From Thiothrix litoralis (GTDB taxonomy: Bacteria; Pseudomonadota; Gammaproteobacteria; Thiotrichales; Thiotrichaceae), in NCBI RefSeq assembly GCF_017901135.1, contig NZ_CP072801.1, positions 248,001-312,000 on the forward strand: a stretch of 64,000 nt of DNA, in the 5' to 3' direction. The notes beneath the pieces are model-generated. The model was not told the origin of the DNA, made no database searches, and saw only the letters and a program-made list of their open reading frames with translations. The translations under genes were made by a program, and so were the position numbers. This document shows, piece by piece, positions 26,615 through 36,515 of this stretch. Position 1 is the stretch's first letter. Each line of letters starts with the position of its first letter.

Positions 26615-29600
26615 ATGAAAATCAGCCATATCTTCAGTACGCTTGTGCTATTGGTCGCTAGTTGCCAACCCGCTTTCGCCGATGTTTCCTGTGAGGTTAA
26701 CGTGCTGCTGCAAGGCGCATACGAGGCTTCCAGCGGTTTAATGCGTGACGATTTACGCAGCAAAGGCTACTTACCCATCACGCAACCTTACAACGTTCCC
26801 CCTTTCAACCATGCCGGAGGCGAAACGCTCAGTACCGCCGTATTGGCGGTGGAAGGTGATAAAGCGGTGGTGGACTGGGTATTGCTGGAATTGCATGACG
26901 CTAGCAGTGATACCGTGCTGGGCAGCAAGGCGGTCATGGTGCAACGTGATGGTTTGCTGGCTAACCCGCAAACGGGTGCAAACACTTTGGACTTCATGGG
27001 GGTTGCGCCGGGTAATTACCGTATTGGTATCCGCCATCGTAATCATCTGGGGATAACCTCCCACCCGGTGGCGCTGGCACAAACGGCGACAGTGGTGGAT
27101 TTCACAGGCGTGCAGGCCGGGGATCTGACCCGTCAGGTGGTGGGCGACAAGGCGTTGCTGTGGGCGGGCGATGCGGATGCCAATACCCAAATCATCGGTG
27201 GCGGGCCGGGGACGGATGTGAATGCCGTGTTGGGTCAAATACTGACCGAGCCGGATAACAGCACGCAAGGCGCGAATTATCGTTTGAACGGTTATTTCAA
27301 TACCGACCTGAATCTGGATGGCGTGACCATTTTCGCGGGACCCGGAACCGACCTTAACCTGCTGAAATCCAATGTGCTATTACACCCCGATAACCTGACT
27401 ACCAGCCAGAATTACATCGTCAAGGCAACGGGTGAAGCGCCTGTCACGACGACCAGTGGCGTTGAGGATACGCGGCTGGAAGATGCTTTGCGCACTGGCG
27501 ATGCCAGCAGCGTGACCACCAAGGCATTGCTGGATGCGGGTATTGCTCAGGCGCAAAGTGAGGCGGATTACTGCAAGGCTGAGCTTGCCAACATTTATCC
27601 GGCTGGATTGGTGCAAACCCTGTTCCCGCTGCGTTCGGCTTACATGGCTTCGACCAGCCCGCACAATTTGCCGCTCCATGCTGCGTACAATAACGGTGCG
27701 GTGCAGGTGTATTCGTGGATGGGCAGCAAGGTCAATGGTACACGCTACGCCGTGCTGGGAACCAATGTGTTCAGCTTCACCAAGGTGAATACGGATCTGA
27801 AAGACAACACCCTCAATGTTTTGCGCTGGCTGCTGAAACGCGCTGCGGACGCTGATGTGCTCAATGAAAAACTGACCGTGCTGGTGCCTAACTATTGGGA
27901 CAGGGTGGCGCTGAATGACTGGCTGAGTGCCAATAGCCTGAGCCACCAGTGGACGGTTTCAGTCGACGCGGCCTTGCTGAAAAGTGGCGCGTTTGACCTG
28001 TATCTGGGCGATGTGAACCGCGATGTCACGGAAGTGCAGCAGGCATTTGCCGCCAACAAGCCGGTGCTGGTTTTCAATAACTGGTATCAGCCCAATGACG
28101 CCAATCTGGCCGAATTTGGCCTGCTTTGGCGTTGGTATGCTGAGCAAACCGTGGGCGATTTTGCGTCGGTGGCGGCGCAATGTGCCCAGTCGTCCGATGC
28201 CAGTGTTATCCAGACCACGCTGACCAGCCTGCGTGACGGGCTGCCGGATTTCACCTACGAGGCTAGCGATTGCCCCGACAGTGTAGGCACGGTGAAGTGT
28301 GATTTGGCTAAAGTGACCGATGCCGCCGGTCATAGTGTCGAGGAACTGTTTAATCAGGGCGCAACGGCGATTCGCACCCAGTTACAGGCGCTGGATTATC
28401 AGGGAAGCAATCTGTTTGCGCAGGCTGACGGCTCGCGCTTGCTGAAAATCGCGGTATTGCTGGCGGACAAGTACCGCGCCGACATCCACTACCCGATGGA
28501 TAAGGTGACGACGACGGATACGGCTTTTTATCAGGCATTGTTTGCGGATTACGGCGTCCACTATTCGCGCCCCGATAACGTTTACCAAGCGGATATGGGC
28601 GACTTTACCACCGCACAAACCAAGCTGAATGCAGCCAGCACCACCAGTAAAACCCGCACGTACACGCCTACGGTGTTTGGTGAATGGACGAGCACTGGCC
28701 TGTACGCGCCACCCGGTAAAACCATCACGGTACGCCGTACTGACAGCGGTACGTCTGAAGCCAAATTGCGTTTCAACTTCCTGCGGGAAAGCACCCGTTT
28801 GTGGAATGACCAGCAGTACAGCCGCCCGCGCTATATGAGCAGCCCGGTCATAACGCTGGCAGCAGGCCAGACTTACACCTTTTCCACCCCCTACGGTGGC
28901 CCGCTTTACGTTGGCTGGATGGGTGTCGACAGTGACGCAACCCCGTTTACGCTGGCATTCGACAATGTGCTGGAAAACCCGTTGTTGCAGGCGTTTGATG
29001 CCATCGACATCCAGAGTTTCCTGAATGACATCCTGTTAAGCGACAGCGACTGGGTGGACATCAAAACCCCGTATGCGGAAATCCATTCCCTCAAATCCTA
29101 TATGCTGAAATCCTTCGCGCGGCAGGATGGCAACGAGGCCAACAGTTATACGCCGGAAGACGTGCAGGCGTACATCGAGGATCTGAACCATTACCTGATT
29201 GCCGGGAATTACGCCTATGCTGGTTTCAGCGGGGCAGGGCTGGCGGCGCTGGATGCTGCAACCAGTGATTTCTGTACCCGTTTCGGTTTGAGCAGCGTGA
29301 TGTATGACGGCAGCACCCGCAACCTGTGTACCGATGCGGCGATTCATGTCAAGCCGAAAATCCAGCACATCAACGCGGATGTGAATGCGGCGTGTGGCGC
29401 GTTGTGCTCCGGCAACCCGTTTGATTCCTACGCACCGATTGAGCCGTTGGGCTGGGGTGAAAACCACGAAATGGGGCATAACCTGCAACGCGCCCGCCTG
29501 AAAATTTACGAAGGGCGCAGCACGGAAGTGTCCAACAATATATTCCCTTTGCACACCCAATGGCAGTGGACGCTGGATCAGGGGCTAAGCAAACACCCCA

Positions 29601-30145
29601 GCCAGACCCGCCCGGCGAACCAGGAAGCTTTCACCATCCTGCAAGCTGCCCGCAAGGCAGGCACGGCAGCCGATACCAAACACCCGCTGTGGTCGGGAAC
29701 GGGGACGTATGACAATGCGTTCGAGCGCTTGTCGTTCTACATGCAATTGGCCTACAGCCAGCAATCGTGGGGTGTTTACACCAAGCTGTATTTGCTGGAA
29801 CGCATTTTCACCGATGCCATCAAAACTGATGCCAAGTGGGATGCGGTGAAAACCCGGCTGGGTTTCGGTCATTACACCCGCACAGATGCCAGTGCTATCA
29901 GTGGCAATGACTTTATGTACATCGGTGCTTCAACCATCGCGGGCAAGGATTACAGCGCGTACTTCGCCGCCTGGGGAATTGAGGTCACGCAGGCCGCCAA
30001 GGATCAGGTGGCAGCGAACGGCGTCAGCGGGCAAGTACCGGCGTTGTTCTACTATGTGAATAAGGAATTGCCAGCGGTTATGCCAACAGCGGCGGATACT
30101 ATTCCGTTGGATGGCACAAGTGTGTGGTTTGATCCGACACCTTGA
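26615..30145 (+). CDS. ImpA-type M60-like secreted metalloprotease
   Basis: The 1,176-residue protein has a signal peptide (about residues 1-22, ending AFA). The catalytic zinc motif HEMGH lies at residues 951-955 inside GWGENHEMGHNLQ, with Glu nearby (RSTEVSNNIFPLH), as in ImpA/M60 peptidases that cut next to O-glycans on mucin-like proteins. The central third contains the ImpA-type N-terminal and beta-sandwich parts (for example GLYAPPGKTITV at about 696). It follows another secreted metallopeptidase, so the region forms a proteolysis cluster. In a free-living bacterium the target could be glycoproteins of neighbours. Family identity is firm; substrate is not. Confidence 0.88.
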   Translation: MKISHIFSTLVLLVASCQPAFADVSCEVNVLLQGAYEASSGLMRDDLRSKGYLPITQPYNVPPFNHAGGETLSTAVLAVEGDKAVVDWVLLELHDASSDTVLGSKAVMVQRDGLLANPQTGANTLDFMGVAPGNYRIGIRHRNHLGITSHPVALAQTATVVDFTGVQAGDLTRQVVGDKALLWAGDADANTQIIGGGPGTDVNAVLGQILTEPDNSTQGANYRLNGYFNTDLNLDGVTIFAGPGTDLNLLKSNVLLHPDNLTTSQNYIVKATGEAPVTTTSGVEDTRLEDALRTGDASSVTTKALLDAGIAQAQSEADYCKAELANIYPAGLVQTLFPLRSAYMASTSPHNLPLHAAYNNGAVQVYSWMGSKVNGTRYAVLGTNVFSFTKVNTDLKDNTLNVLRWLLKRAADADVLNEKLTVLVPNYWDRVALNDWLSANSLSHQWTVSVDAALLKSGAFDLYLGDVNRDVTEVQQAFAANKPVLVFNNWYQPNDANLAEFGLLWRWYAEQTVGDFASVAAQCAQSSDASVIQTTLTSLRDGLPDFTYEASDCPDSVGTVKCDLAKVTDAAGHSVEELFNQGATAIRTQLQALDYQGSNLFAQADGSRLLKIAVLLADKYRADIHYPMDKVTTTDTAFYQALFADYGVHYSRPDNVYQADMGDFTTAQTKLNAASTTSKTRTYTPTVFGEWTSTGLYAPPGKTITVRRTDSGTSEAKLRFNFLRESTRLWNDQQYSRPRYMSSPVITLAAGQTYTFSTPYGGPLYVGWMGVDSDATPFTLAFDNVLENPLLQAFDAIDIQSFLNDILLSDSDWVDIKTPYAEIHSLKSYMLKSFARQDGNEANSYTPEDVQAYIEDLNHYLIAGNYAYAGFSGAGLAALDAATSDFCTRFGLSSVMYDGSTRNLCTDAAIHVKPKIQHINADVNAACGALCSGNPFDSYAPIEPLGWGENHEMGHNLQRARLKIYEGRSTEVSNNIFPLHTQWQWTLDQGLSKHPSQTRPANQEAFTILQAARKAGTAADTKHPLWSGTGTYDNAFERLSFYMQLAYSQQSWGVYTKLYLLERIFTDAIKTDAKWDAVKTRLGFGHYTRTDASAISGNDFMYIGASTIAGKDYSAYFAAWGIEVTQAAKDQVAANGVSGQVPALFYYVNKELPAVMPTAADTIPLDGTSVWFDPTP

Positions 30146-30189
30146 TCAAAACGGTGGGAGTGGCATTCAGAAGCAGGCACAATAGCAGT

Positions 30190-31302
30190 ATGATCGAACT
30201 GGAAACAACACGGCAAGAGGGAACACTTCGCCTGAACTTGCAGGGCAAGTGGACGTTTGCAGAAGCGGATGCCATCAAGACGCAACTGTCTGCCATCGGG
30301 CTGGAAGCAGCGGTGGGCGTGGTGGTGGATGCTAGTGCGCTAGAACGGCTGGATGTAACCGCTGCATGGCTGGTTTATCAGCAGGCACAGATCTGGCAGC
30401 AACAAGGTGCCGAAGTCCGCTTTGAACATTTCCCCGCTGAATACCTCGGCTATTTTGAGGAAGCGCGACAGCGTGATCAGCCTGTTATGGGGTGGGGTGC
30501 ATTCCTGCAAACACCCGTGCGGCGTTTGGGGCAATCTGCGCTGGCTTTGCTGGAAACTTTGCGGTCGTTCATTACGTTTTTTGGCCACAGTCTGGTCGGG
30601 TTGGTCGTCGCACTGTTTTCACCTTCTACCTTCCGGTTTCGCTCGGTATTTCATCATGTATTTTCCACGGGCATCAGTGCCGTGCCGATTGTGGCTTTGA
30701 TTGCCTGTCTGATCAGCATTGTGATTACCTATCAGGGCGGTGGGCAATTACGCGATCTGGGGGCGGAAATGTATACCGTCGACATGGTGGCGATTTCGGT
30801 GCTGCGCGAACTGGGCGTATTGCTGACTGCGATCATGGTGGCGGGGCGTTCCGGCAGTGCGTTTGCGGCGGAAATTGGTTTGATGAAAACCAATCAGGAA
30901 GTGGATGCGCTGCGGGTGATGGGTGGCGACCCGTTCATGATTCTGGTGATTCCGCGTCTGGTGGCGTTGGTGATTGCTTTGCCGTTGCTGACAATACTCG
31001 CGGATATTATGGCGTTGGCGGCGGCGGCGCTGATTTCTTCCGCGATTCTGGATATTTCGTTTAGTCAGTTTTATTCGCGGGTGGCGTTGAATGTGGAATT
31101 TCGCACCTTTGCTGCCGGGTTGATCAAAGCGCCGTTTTTCGCGGTGGTCATTGCCCTGATTGGCTGTTGGCAGGGGATGCGGGTGACGGGTTCTTCCGAA
31201 AGTCTGGGCGAACACACCACCAAAGCGGTGGTGGATTCGATTTTTCTGGTGCTGCTGCTGGATGCGCTGTTTTCCGTGCTGTTCTATCAGCTTGGGTTTT
31301 AG
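30190..31302 (+). CDS. MlaE-type ABC permease with N-terminal STAS domain
   Basis: The start at 30190 (MIELETTRQEG) is the natural one; a TTG at 30142 adds an unlikely leader. Residues 1-100 form a STAS/MlaB-like domain, and the rest is an MlaE-type permease with five to six helices (VPIVALIACLISIVITYQGGGQL and the conserved REIG/EIGLMKTNQEVDALRVMGGDP loop). It opens a four-gene unit for phospholipid transport across the envelope. Here the MlaB and MlaE functions are fused, which is common in Ttg2-like systems outside Enterobacteria. Confidence 0.9.
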   Translation: MIELETTRQEGTLRLNLQGKWTFAEADAIKTQLSAIGLEAAVGVVVDASALERLDVTAAWLVYQQAQIWQQQGAEVRFEHFPAEYLGYFEEARQRDQPVMGWGAFLQTPVRRLGQSALALLETLRSFITFFGHSLVGLVVALFSPSTFRFRSVFHHVFSTGISAVPIVALIACLISIVITYQGGGQLRDLGAEMYTVDMVAISVLRELGVLLTAIMVAGRSGSAFAAEIGLMKTNQEVDALRVMGGDPFMILVIPRLVALVIALPLLTILADIMALAAAALISSAILDISFSQFYSRVALNVEFRTFAAGLIKAPFFAVVIALIGCWQGMRVTGSSESLGEHTTKAVVDSIFLVLLLDALFSVLFYQLGF

Positions 31303-31314
31303 CAAGGGGGAGTC

Positions 31315-32100
31315 ATGGAAACCATCATTGCCGTCAAGCATCTGGTCAACCAGTTTGGCAGCCAGCGGGTGCATGACGGGTTGGATCTGGAGATTCGCCG
31401 TAATGAAGTGCTGGGCATTGTGGGTGGTTCCGGCTCTGGTAAGTCGGTGCTGTTGCGCACGATTCTGGGCTTGAATACGCCCACCAGCGGGGAAATTTAT
31501 TTTCAGGGGCAGGAGTTGACCGGGATGAAGCGGCAGGAACTGGCTGGCCTGAAACGGCGCTGGGGGGTGATGTTCCAGCGGGGGGCGCTGTTTTCCTCGC
31601 TGAGCGTGGCGGACAATATCCAGTTTGCCCTGCGTGAATTTTCACATCTGACCCCAGCGGAATGCCGCGAGTTGATGCTCGTGCGTCTCGAAATGGTGGG
31701 TTTGGAAGCACATGTGGCCAACAAGTTCCCCTCTGAGCTTTCCGGGGGGATGATCAAGCGCGTGGCGTTGGCGCGGGCGCTGGTGCTTGACCCGCAAGTA
31801 CTGTTTCTGGATGAGCCGACCTCTGGCCTTGATCCGGTATCAGCGGAAGAGTTTGACCAGCTTATTGCGACCTTGCACCACAATCTGGAATTGACAGTGG
31901 TCATGGTAACGCACGACCTGGATAGTTTAGCGTCTGTCTGTGAGCGTATCGCCATCTTGGTCGATAAGCGTATAGTGGATGGTACATTAGCAGAGCTATT
32001 AGCAAGCCCGCATCCGCAAATCCGCCAATATTTCAGCGGTAGGCGGGCGCAGGCAATCATGAGGGAGAACACATGGAACGGGATGCCCACTACTTCGTAG
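31315..32100 (+). CDS. MlaF-type ABC transporter ATPase
   Basis: The 261 residues carry Walker A GGSGSGKSVLL, the signature LSGGMIKRVALARAL, Walker B VLFLDEPTSGLDPVS and the switch His in MVTHDLD. It has the RGALFSSLSV segment typical of the MlaF/Mkl ATPases of Mce-type transporters. It starts 12 bp after the permease with AAGGGGGAG and overlaps the MCE gene by 28 bp. It powers the transporter formed with the neighbouring permease. Confidence 0.93.
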   Translation: METIIAVKHLVNQFGSQRVHDGLDLEIRRNEVLGIVGGSGSGKSVLLRTILGLNTPTSGEIYFQGQELTGMKRQELAGLKRRWGVMFQRGALFSSLSVADNIQFALREFSHLTPAECRELMLVRLEMVGLEAHVANKFPSELSGGMIKRVALARALVLDPQVLFLDEPTSGLDPVSAEEFDQLIATLHHNLELTVVMVTHDLDSLASVCERIAILVDKRIVDGTLAELLASPHPQIRQYFSGRRAQAIMRENTWNGMPTTS

Positions 32101-33014
32101 TTGGTTTGTTTGTCATCGCGATGGCGGTGGCGGGTTTCCTGTTTGCCGGATTGTTTTACGATGATAAGGCGGGCAGGGATTTCGTCAGTTACGACATCCA
32201 TTTTGATACGCCGGTCGATGGCTTGGAGCGGGGCAGTGAAATCCGCTACATGGGTATCAAGGTCGGCGAGGTGACGCAGGTTTTTCTGTTACCCGGTGGT
32301 GATGCGCGGGTTGGGGTGCGGGTACGGGTGGAAGATTATACGCCGGTCAATTCCGCTACGATCGCCACTTTGCGTCAGCAAGGGCTGACCGGGCTACCTT
32401 TCATCAACCTGACCCAGAATGACAAGGTGGGTAAACCGCAACCGCTGGTGGCTGCCGAAGGTCAAGCGTTGCCGGTCATTTTCACCGAGCCGTCGGAGCT
32501 GGATGCCTTGGTGCAAAAGCTACCCGATCTGGAGAAAAACCTCACCGTATTGCTGAATTCTGCCAGTGAAGTGCTGAATAAGGAAAACCGTGAGAACGTA
32601 GCCAGCTTGTTGAAAAATCTGGATACGGCGGTGGCAGGTATCCCGCTCTTGATCAGTAGCCTGCAACAAACCAGCACCCAACTGGCAGAGCTTGTGGATG
32701 CCACCAACAAGGCAGTGAGCCATTCTGAGCAAGGCATTACTGCCAGTATGAAAGACTTTCAGGCCGCTTTGGGTACTATTCGCAATACCTCGCAAAAGCT
32801 GGATACCTTGCTGAAAGATGTCGACCGGGTGGTGGTCAATAATGAAGGTCAGGTCAACGAGTTACTGGGCGAAGGCAGTGAAAACCTCCGACAATTGCTG
32901 AATGAATCGCGTAAGACGGCGGTATCCATCCGTCAGTTGAGTGACCGGTTGGGGCAAAATCCTTCGCAGATCATTTACCAACCTGCCCCGCAGGGAACGG
33001 AGTTGCCACGATGA
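32073..33014 (+). CDS. MCE-domain protein (MlaD/PqiB-like substrate-binding subunit)
   Basis: An N-terminal membrane helix (FVVGLFVIAMAVAGFLFAGLFY) is followed by one MCE domain (about 40-120; GLERGSEIRYMGIKVGEVTQV), then a long helical C-terminal part (about 150-313). MCE proteins form rings that carry lipids between membranes. The ATG overlaps the end of the ATPase gene by 28 bp. The long coiled region would extend into the periplasm. Confidence 0.92.
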   Translation: MERDAHYFVVGLFVIAMAVAGFLFAGLFYDDKAGRDFVSYDIHFDTPVDGLERGSEIRYMGIKVGEVTQVFLLPGGDARVGVRVRVEDYTPVNSATIATLRQQGLTGLPFINLTQNDKVGKPQPLVAAEGQALPVIFTEPSELDALVQKLPDLEKNLTVLLNSASEVLNKENRENVASLLKNLDTAVAGIPLLISSLQQTSTQLAELVDATNKAVSHSEQGITASMKDFQAALGTIRNTSQKLDTLLKDVDRVVVNNEGQVNELLGEGSENLRQLLNESRKTAVSIRQLSDRLGQNPSQIIYQPAPQGTELPR

Positions 33015-33610
33015 ACATACGCCCTCTTCTGCTATCGTGCGTGATGTTGTTATCGGCCTGTTCGTCGCCGTTGAAAAGCGACTTGCCTGCCGACCAGACC
33101 TACCGGCTGAATCCGCAGGTAGCGCTTGCCCCACAACGCCTAAGCATCAATCTGTATGTGCCGAAAGTGTCGGTCAGCCCAGCGTTGGATAGCGCCCACA
33201 TCACGCTGATGAAACCGGGGTTCCAGCAGGATTTCATCGCGCACAGCCGTTGGCCTGATGATTTGTCGGTGTACCTGCACGCGGTTATGCTGGATACCTT
33301 GTCACGCAGCGGCGGCTTCCAGTCGGTTTCCGAACAAATGCTGGGCAAGGGCGGAAACTACAAGCTGTTGCTGCGCGTATCTGCGTTTCAGGCAGAGTAT
33401 CCGCCGGATGGCAAGGGCAATGCCGCCGTGGTCGTGGCGATGGAATCCATCCTCGTGCGGGTGCAGGATCAGCGGGTTATGGGGCAACACCGTTACGATA
33501 GTCGCAAAGAAAATATACCCGTGAGCACCAGCAAAATTGTCGAAGCACTGAATCAGGCGTTGGCAGAATCCACCCGGCAGTTGATTCAGGATTTACAGCG
33601 GGATTTGTAA
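33011..33610 (+). CDS. ABC-type transport auxiliary lipoprotein (PqiC-like)
   Basis: This 199-residue lipoprotein (lipobox LSAC at about residue 14-17) belongs to the family that completes MCE transporters at the outer membrane. Typical parts are LPADQTYRLNPQVALAPQRL and the YDSRKENIP...ALNQALAES segment near the end. Its ATG overlaps the stop of the MCE gene (ATGA). It converges with a minus-strand gene, overlapping by 18 bp. Confidence 0.85.
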   Translation: MNIRPLLLSCVMLLSACSSPLKSDLPADQTYRLNPQVALAPQRLSINLYVPKVSVSPALDSAHITLMKPGFQQDFIAHSRWPDDLSVYLHAVMLDTLSRSGGFQSVSEQMLGKGGNYKLLLRVSAFQAEYPPDGKGNAAVVVAMESILVRVQDQRVMGQHRYDSRKENIPVSTSKIVEALNQALAESTRQLIQDLQRDL

Positions 33611-33973
33611 GGCTTCCCGCATGGCCTGTTCGCTGCTCGGCAGTGCCAGCACAGCATGTAGCGGAAACAGGGCGGCGAGTTTAACAACGTACTGCATGTC
33701 TTCCTTGTTGCAGAACACGATGACTTTGGTTTGTGGGGAAAAGCGTTGTAAGGCGCGTAAGGTGACATCGAGGTTGCATACATTCGCCCCGGCGTAGTTG
33801 TTGCCATAGCCGTAGATGAATTCCCCAGTCAGAAAGTCGGGAGCTTGTTGCTGCAAGGCTTTGTGCAGTTTGCGGGCAGCGTTAAAGCACTCTTCTTGCA
33901 TACCAAGCTGCTGGTAGAGAGCACCAAAATTCGGGTGTACTGGGGATTCGATCAAGGAAAAAACTGTTTTCAT
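33593..33973 (-). CDS. Conserved hypothetical protein, possible nucleotide-binding fold
   Basis: The likely start is MKTVFSLIESPVHPNFGAL at 33973, giving 126 residues; an earlier start at 34105 would add an unlikely leader. No signal or membrane helix is present. Alternating strands and helices (KVIVFCNKEDMQYVVKLAALFP, HAVLALPSSEQAMREAL) suggest a small alpha/beta domain. I do not recognise the family. It lies alone on the minus strand, its end overlapping the PqiC-like gene. Confidence 0.6.
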   Translation of the reverse strand: MKTVFSLIESPVHPNFGALYQQLGMQEECFNAARKLHKALQQQAPDFLTGEFIYGYGNNYAGANVCNLDVTLRALQRFSPQTKVIVFCNKEDMQYVVKLAALFPLHAVLALPSSEQAMREALQIPL

Positions 33974-34060
33974 AACGCTACCGGAAACCATCATGTCACT
34001 GCGAATTATCGCATGATAGGGCATAATGGCTGCATCCAGAACAGCCGGGAATAACAAAAG

Positions 34061-34291
34061 ATGCAATACAGGTTGAGTGACCACGCCAAGAAACGGCTCC
34101 AGCAACGGGGAATCAAGCAGGAGTGGTTAGCTGCTGCCTTGGCAATGCCTGATATAACAGAAAACGATGCAGAAGATGCGACACTCGTTCACGCGCTGAA
34201 AGAAATTCCAGAGAAAGGTTTCAAGCGGCTGCGGGTCATTTACAATGAATCCATTGAACCTGTGACTATCGTGACGGCTTACTTTGAATAG
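34061..34291 (+). CDS. DUF4258 protein (putative toxin of a two-gene module)
   Basis: The 76-residue product matches the RelE-like DUF4258 style: LSDHAKKRLQQRGIKQEWL at the start and FKRLRVIYNES...VTIVTAYFE at the end. DUF4258 and DUF2283 genes commonly occur as adjacent pairs and are regarded as toxin-antitoxin-like. The DUF2283 gene follows after 9 bp. Activity is not established for this family as a whole. Confidence 0.8.
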   Translation: MQYRLSDHAKKRLQQRGIKQEWLAAALAMPDITENDAEDATLVHALKEIPEKGFKRLRVIYNESIEPVTIVTAYFE

Positions 34292-34300
34292 GGTGATACC

Positions 34301-34486
34301 ATGAAGATTGAATTTGATCCACTAGCGGATGCCATGTATATCCAGCTTGCTGAAGGCGAAGTCGACAAAACCGAAGAGGTCAAACCGGGCATGATGTTCG
34401 ACTACGATGTGAACGGCAATGTGCTGGGTATTGAAGTCTTGTATGTGAGTAAACGCGCTGAACTACCTTTGAAACAGGCTGCATAA
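34301..34486 (+). CDS. DUF2283 protein (putative antitoxin partner)
   Basis: The 61-residue protein has the family pattern FDPLADAMYIQLAEGEVDKTEEV...FDYDVNGNVLGIEVLYVSKR. It lies 9 bp after the DUF4258 gene and 3 bp before ispG, so ispG may be partly transcribed from the module's promoter. GGTGATACC is the only weak binding site before the start. Confidence 0.82.
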   Translation: MKIEFDPLADAMYIQLAEGEVDKTEEVKPGMMFDYDVNGNVLGIEVLYVSKRAELPLKQAA

Positions 34487-34489
34487 CTA

Positions 34490-35710
34490 ATGAACAATCA
34501 CGTTATTCCACGTCACCACACCGTTCCCGTGAAGGTGGGCAATATCACGGTCGGTGGCGATTTCCCGGTGGTGGTGCAATCCATGACCAATACCGATACG
34601 GCGGATGCAATCCGCACGGCGGCGCAATGTGCGGAGCTGTACCGCGCTGGTTCGGAGCTGGTGCGCATTACCGTCAATTCGCTGGAGGCAGCGCAAGCCG
34701 TGCCCGAAGTACGCGACCGCCTCGACAAGATGGGCTGCGACGTGCCGCTGATTGGCGACTTCCATTTCAACGGCCACAAGCTGCTGACCGCTGTGCCAGA
34801 ATGTGCGCAAGCCCTCGCCAAATACCGCATCAACCCCGGCAATGTCGGGCGCGGCAAGAAGCGTGACGAGCAATTCGCGCAAATGATCGAATTCGCCTGC
34901 CGTTACGACAAGCCAGTACGCATCGGCGTTAACTGGGGGTCGTTGGATCAGGAATTGCTGGCACGCAAGCTGGACGAAAACAGCAAACTGGCACAGCCGC
35001 TGGAACTGTATGACGTCATGCACGCTGCACTGATCGAATCCGCCCTCACCAGTGCGGCGAAAGCCGAAGAATACGGCCTGCCACACGATCACATTATTCT
35101 GTCGTGCAAACTCAGCGAAGTGCAGGGTTTGGTACGTGCTTACCGCGACTTGGCGAGCCGTTGCGATTACCCCTTGCACCTTGGTTTGACGGAAGCGGGC
35201 ATGGGTAGCAAGGGCATCGTCTATTCCACCGCTGCCCTCTCGATCCTGTTACAGGAAGGCATTGGCGACACCATCCGCATTTCCCTGACACCCGAACCCC
35301 ACGCCAAGCGCGAAAAGGAAGTCATCGTCGGGCAGGAAATTTTGCAGTCACTCGGCTTGCGTTCCTTCACCCCGCAAGTGGTGGCTTGCCCCGGTTGCGG
35401 GCGTACTTCCAGCGATTATTTCCAGCACCTTGCTGAAGACATCCAAAACTGGTTGCGCGAACAAATGCCGGTGTGGAAAGATCAATACGCAGGCGTGGAA
35501 AGCATGTCGGTGGCGGTGATGGGTTGTGTGGTTAATGGGCCAGGCGAGAGCAAACATGCCAATATCGGCATTAGCCTGCCGGGTAGCGGTGAAACGCCGG
35601 TTGCCCCAGTTTACGAAGACGGGCAGAAAACCGTCACGCTGAAAGGCGACAATATTGCACAAGAGTTTCAGGCATTGGTCGAAACTTACGTGCAAAAAAC
35701 GTATGGATAA
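34490..35710 (+). CDS. ispG: 4-hydroxy-3-methylbut-2-enyl diphosphate synthase
   Basis: IspG (GcpE) is the [4Fe-4S] enzyme of the MEP isoprenoid pathway. The 406 residues start with the barrel domain ([20 protein letters not shown]) and end with the cluster domain. The three cluster Cys are in [12 protein letters not shown] and [11 protein letters not shown]. Length and motifs are standard for the single-chain bacterial form. It sits just after the small DUF4258/DUF2283 module. Confidence 0.96.
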   Translation: MNNHVIPRHHTVPVKVGNITVGGDFPVVVQSMTNTDTADAIRTAAQCAELYRAGSELVRITVNSLEAAQAVPEVRDRLDKMGCDVPLIGDFHFNGHKLLTAVPECAQALAKYRINPGNVGRGKKRDEQFAQMIEFACRYDKPVRIGVNWGSLDQELLARKLDENSKLAQPLELYDVMHAALIESALTSAAKAEEYGLPHDHIILSCKLSEVQGLVRAYRDLASRCDYPLHLGLTEAGMGSKGIVYSTAALSILLQEGIGDTIRISLTPEPHAKREKEVIVGQEILQSLGLRSFTPQVVACPGCGRTSSDYFQHLAEDIQNWLREQMPVWKDQYAGVESMSVAVMGCVVNGPGESKHANIGISLPGSGETPVAPVYEDGQKTVTLKGDNIAQEFQALVETYVQKTYG

Positions 35711-35729
35711 CAACCAAAGGAGTGTTCAC

Positions 35730-36512
35730 ATGAAGAAAATTGCTGCATTAGCGATTGTTGGCTTGTCTCTGTTAAGTGCTAACGTCATGGCTGCTGTGAA
35801 AAGCGAAGCCGTGAATTATGAACTTGATGGCACAAAATTCATCGGTCAGATGTATTACGACGATGCCGTGACAGAAAAGCGCCCCGGCGTATTAGTTGTC
35901 CACGAATGGTGGGGATTAAACGATCATGCCAAAAACCGTGCCGAAGAATTGGCTAAAATGGGTTATGTCGCCTTCGCGGCGGATATGTACGGCGATGGCA
36001 AAGTCACCGACAAACCTGCGCAAGCCAAGGAATGGATGACAGAAGTCACCTCCGACGTGGATGCATGGCGCGGTACTGCGCTGGCGGGTCTGGAGCAGCT
36101 CAAGAAAAGCGACAAGGTGGATACCAGCAAGTTGGCAGCGGTGGGTTACTGCTTCGGTGGTGGCACGATTTTGCAGATGGCGTACAGCGGTGTGAAAGAT
36201 TTGGCGGGTGTGGTCAGCTTCCACGGTTCGCTGCCTTCCGCGCCGGATGGCACTGAAATCAACACCAAAATACTGGCTTTCCACGGCAATGCTGATGCGA
36301 TGGTGCCACCTGCGACTGTCACCAAGTTTCTGGAGCAGATGGAAAAAACCGGCGCAGACTGGCAATTTGTCGCCTTCGGTAGTGGCGTGCGTCATGCCTT
36401 TACTAACCCCGATGCAGGCAAGTACGGTGTCGAAAACCTGAAATACGATGAGAAGGCTGACAAGCGTTCTTGGGCAGGAATGCAGACGTTTTTCAACGAA
36501 ATTTTCAAGTAA
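35730..36512 (+). CDS. Dienelactone hydrolase-family protein, exported
   Basis: The start at 35730 follows AAAGGAG. The 260-residue product has a signal peptide (KKIAALAIVGLSLLSANVMA). The dienelactone-hydrolase triad is visible as the nucleophilic Cys in VGYCFGGG, an Asp in HGNADAMV and a His in RHAFTNP. The family cuts ester or lactone bonds. Periplasmic location is unusual for a dienelactone hydrolase of aromatic degradation, so the natural substrate may be different. Confidence 0.88.
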   Translation: MKKIAALAIVGLSLLSANVMAAVKSEAVNYELDGTKFIGQMYYDDAVTEKRPGVLVVHEWWGLNDHAKNRAEELAKMGYVAFAADMYGDGKVTDKPAQAKEWMTEVTSDVDAWRGTALAGLEQLKKSDKVDTSKLAAVGYCFGGGTILQMAYSGVKDLAGVVSFHGSLPSAPDGTEINTKILAFHGNADAMVPPATVTKFLEQMEKTGADWQFVAFGSGVRHAFTNPDAGKYGVENLKYDEKADKRSWAGMQTFFNEIFK

Positions 36513-36515
36513 GTC

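Noticed and set aside
30099-30296. Minus-strand small genes between impA and the Mla-like permease
   Set aside because: They are antisense to the ends of two well-supported genes and have no binding sites or family features.
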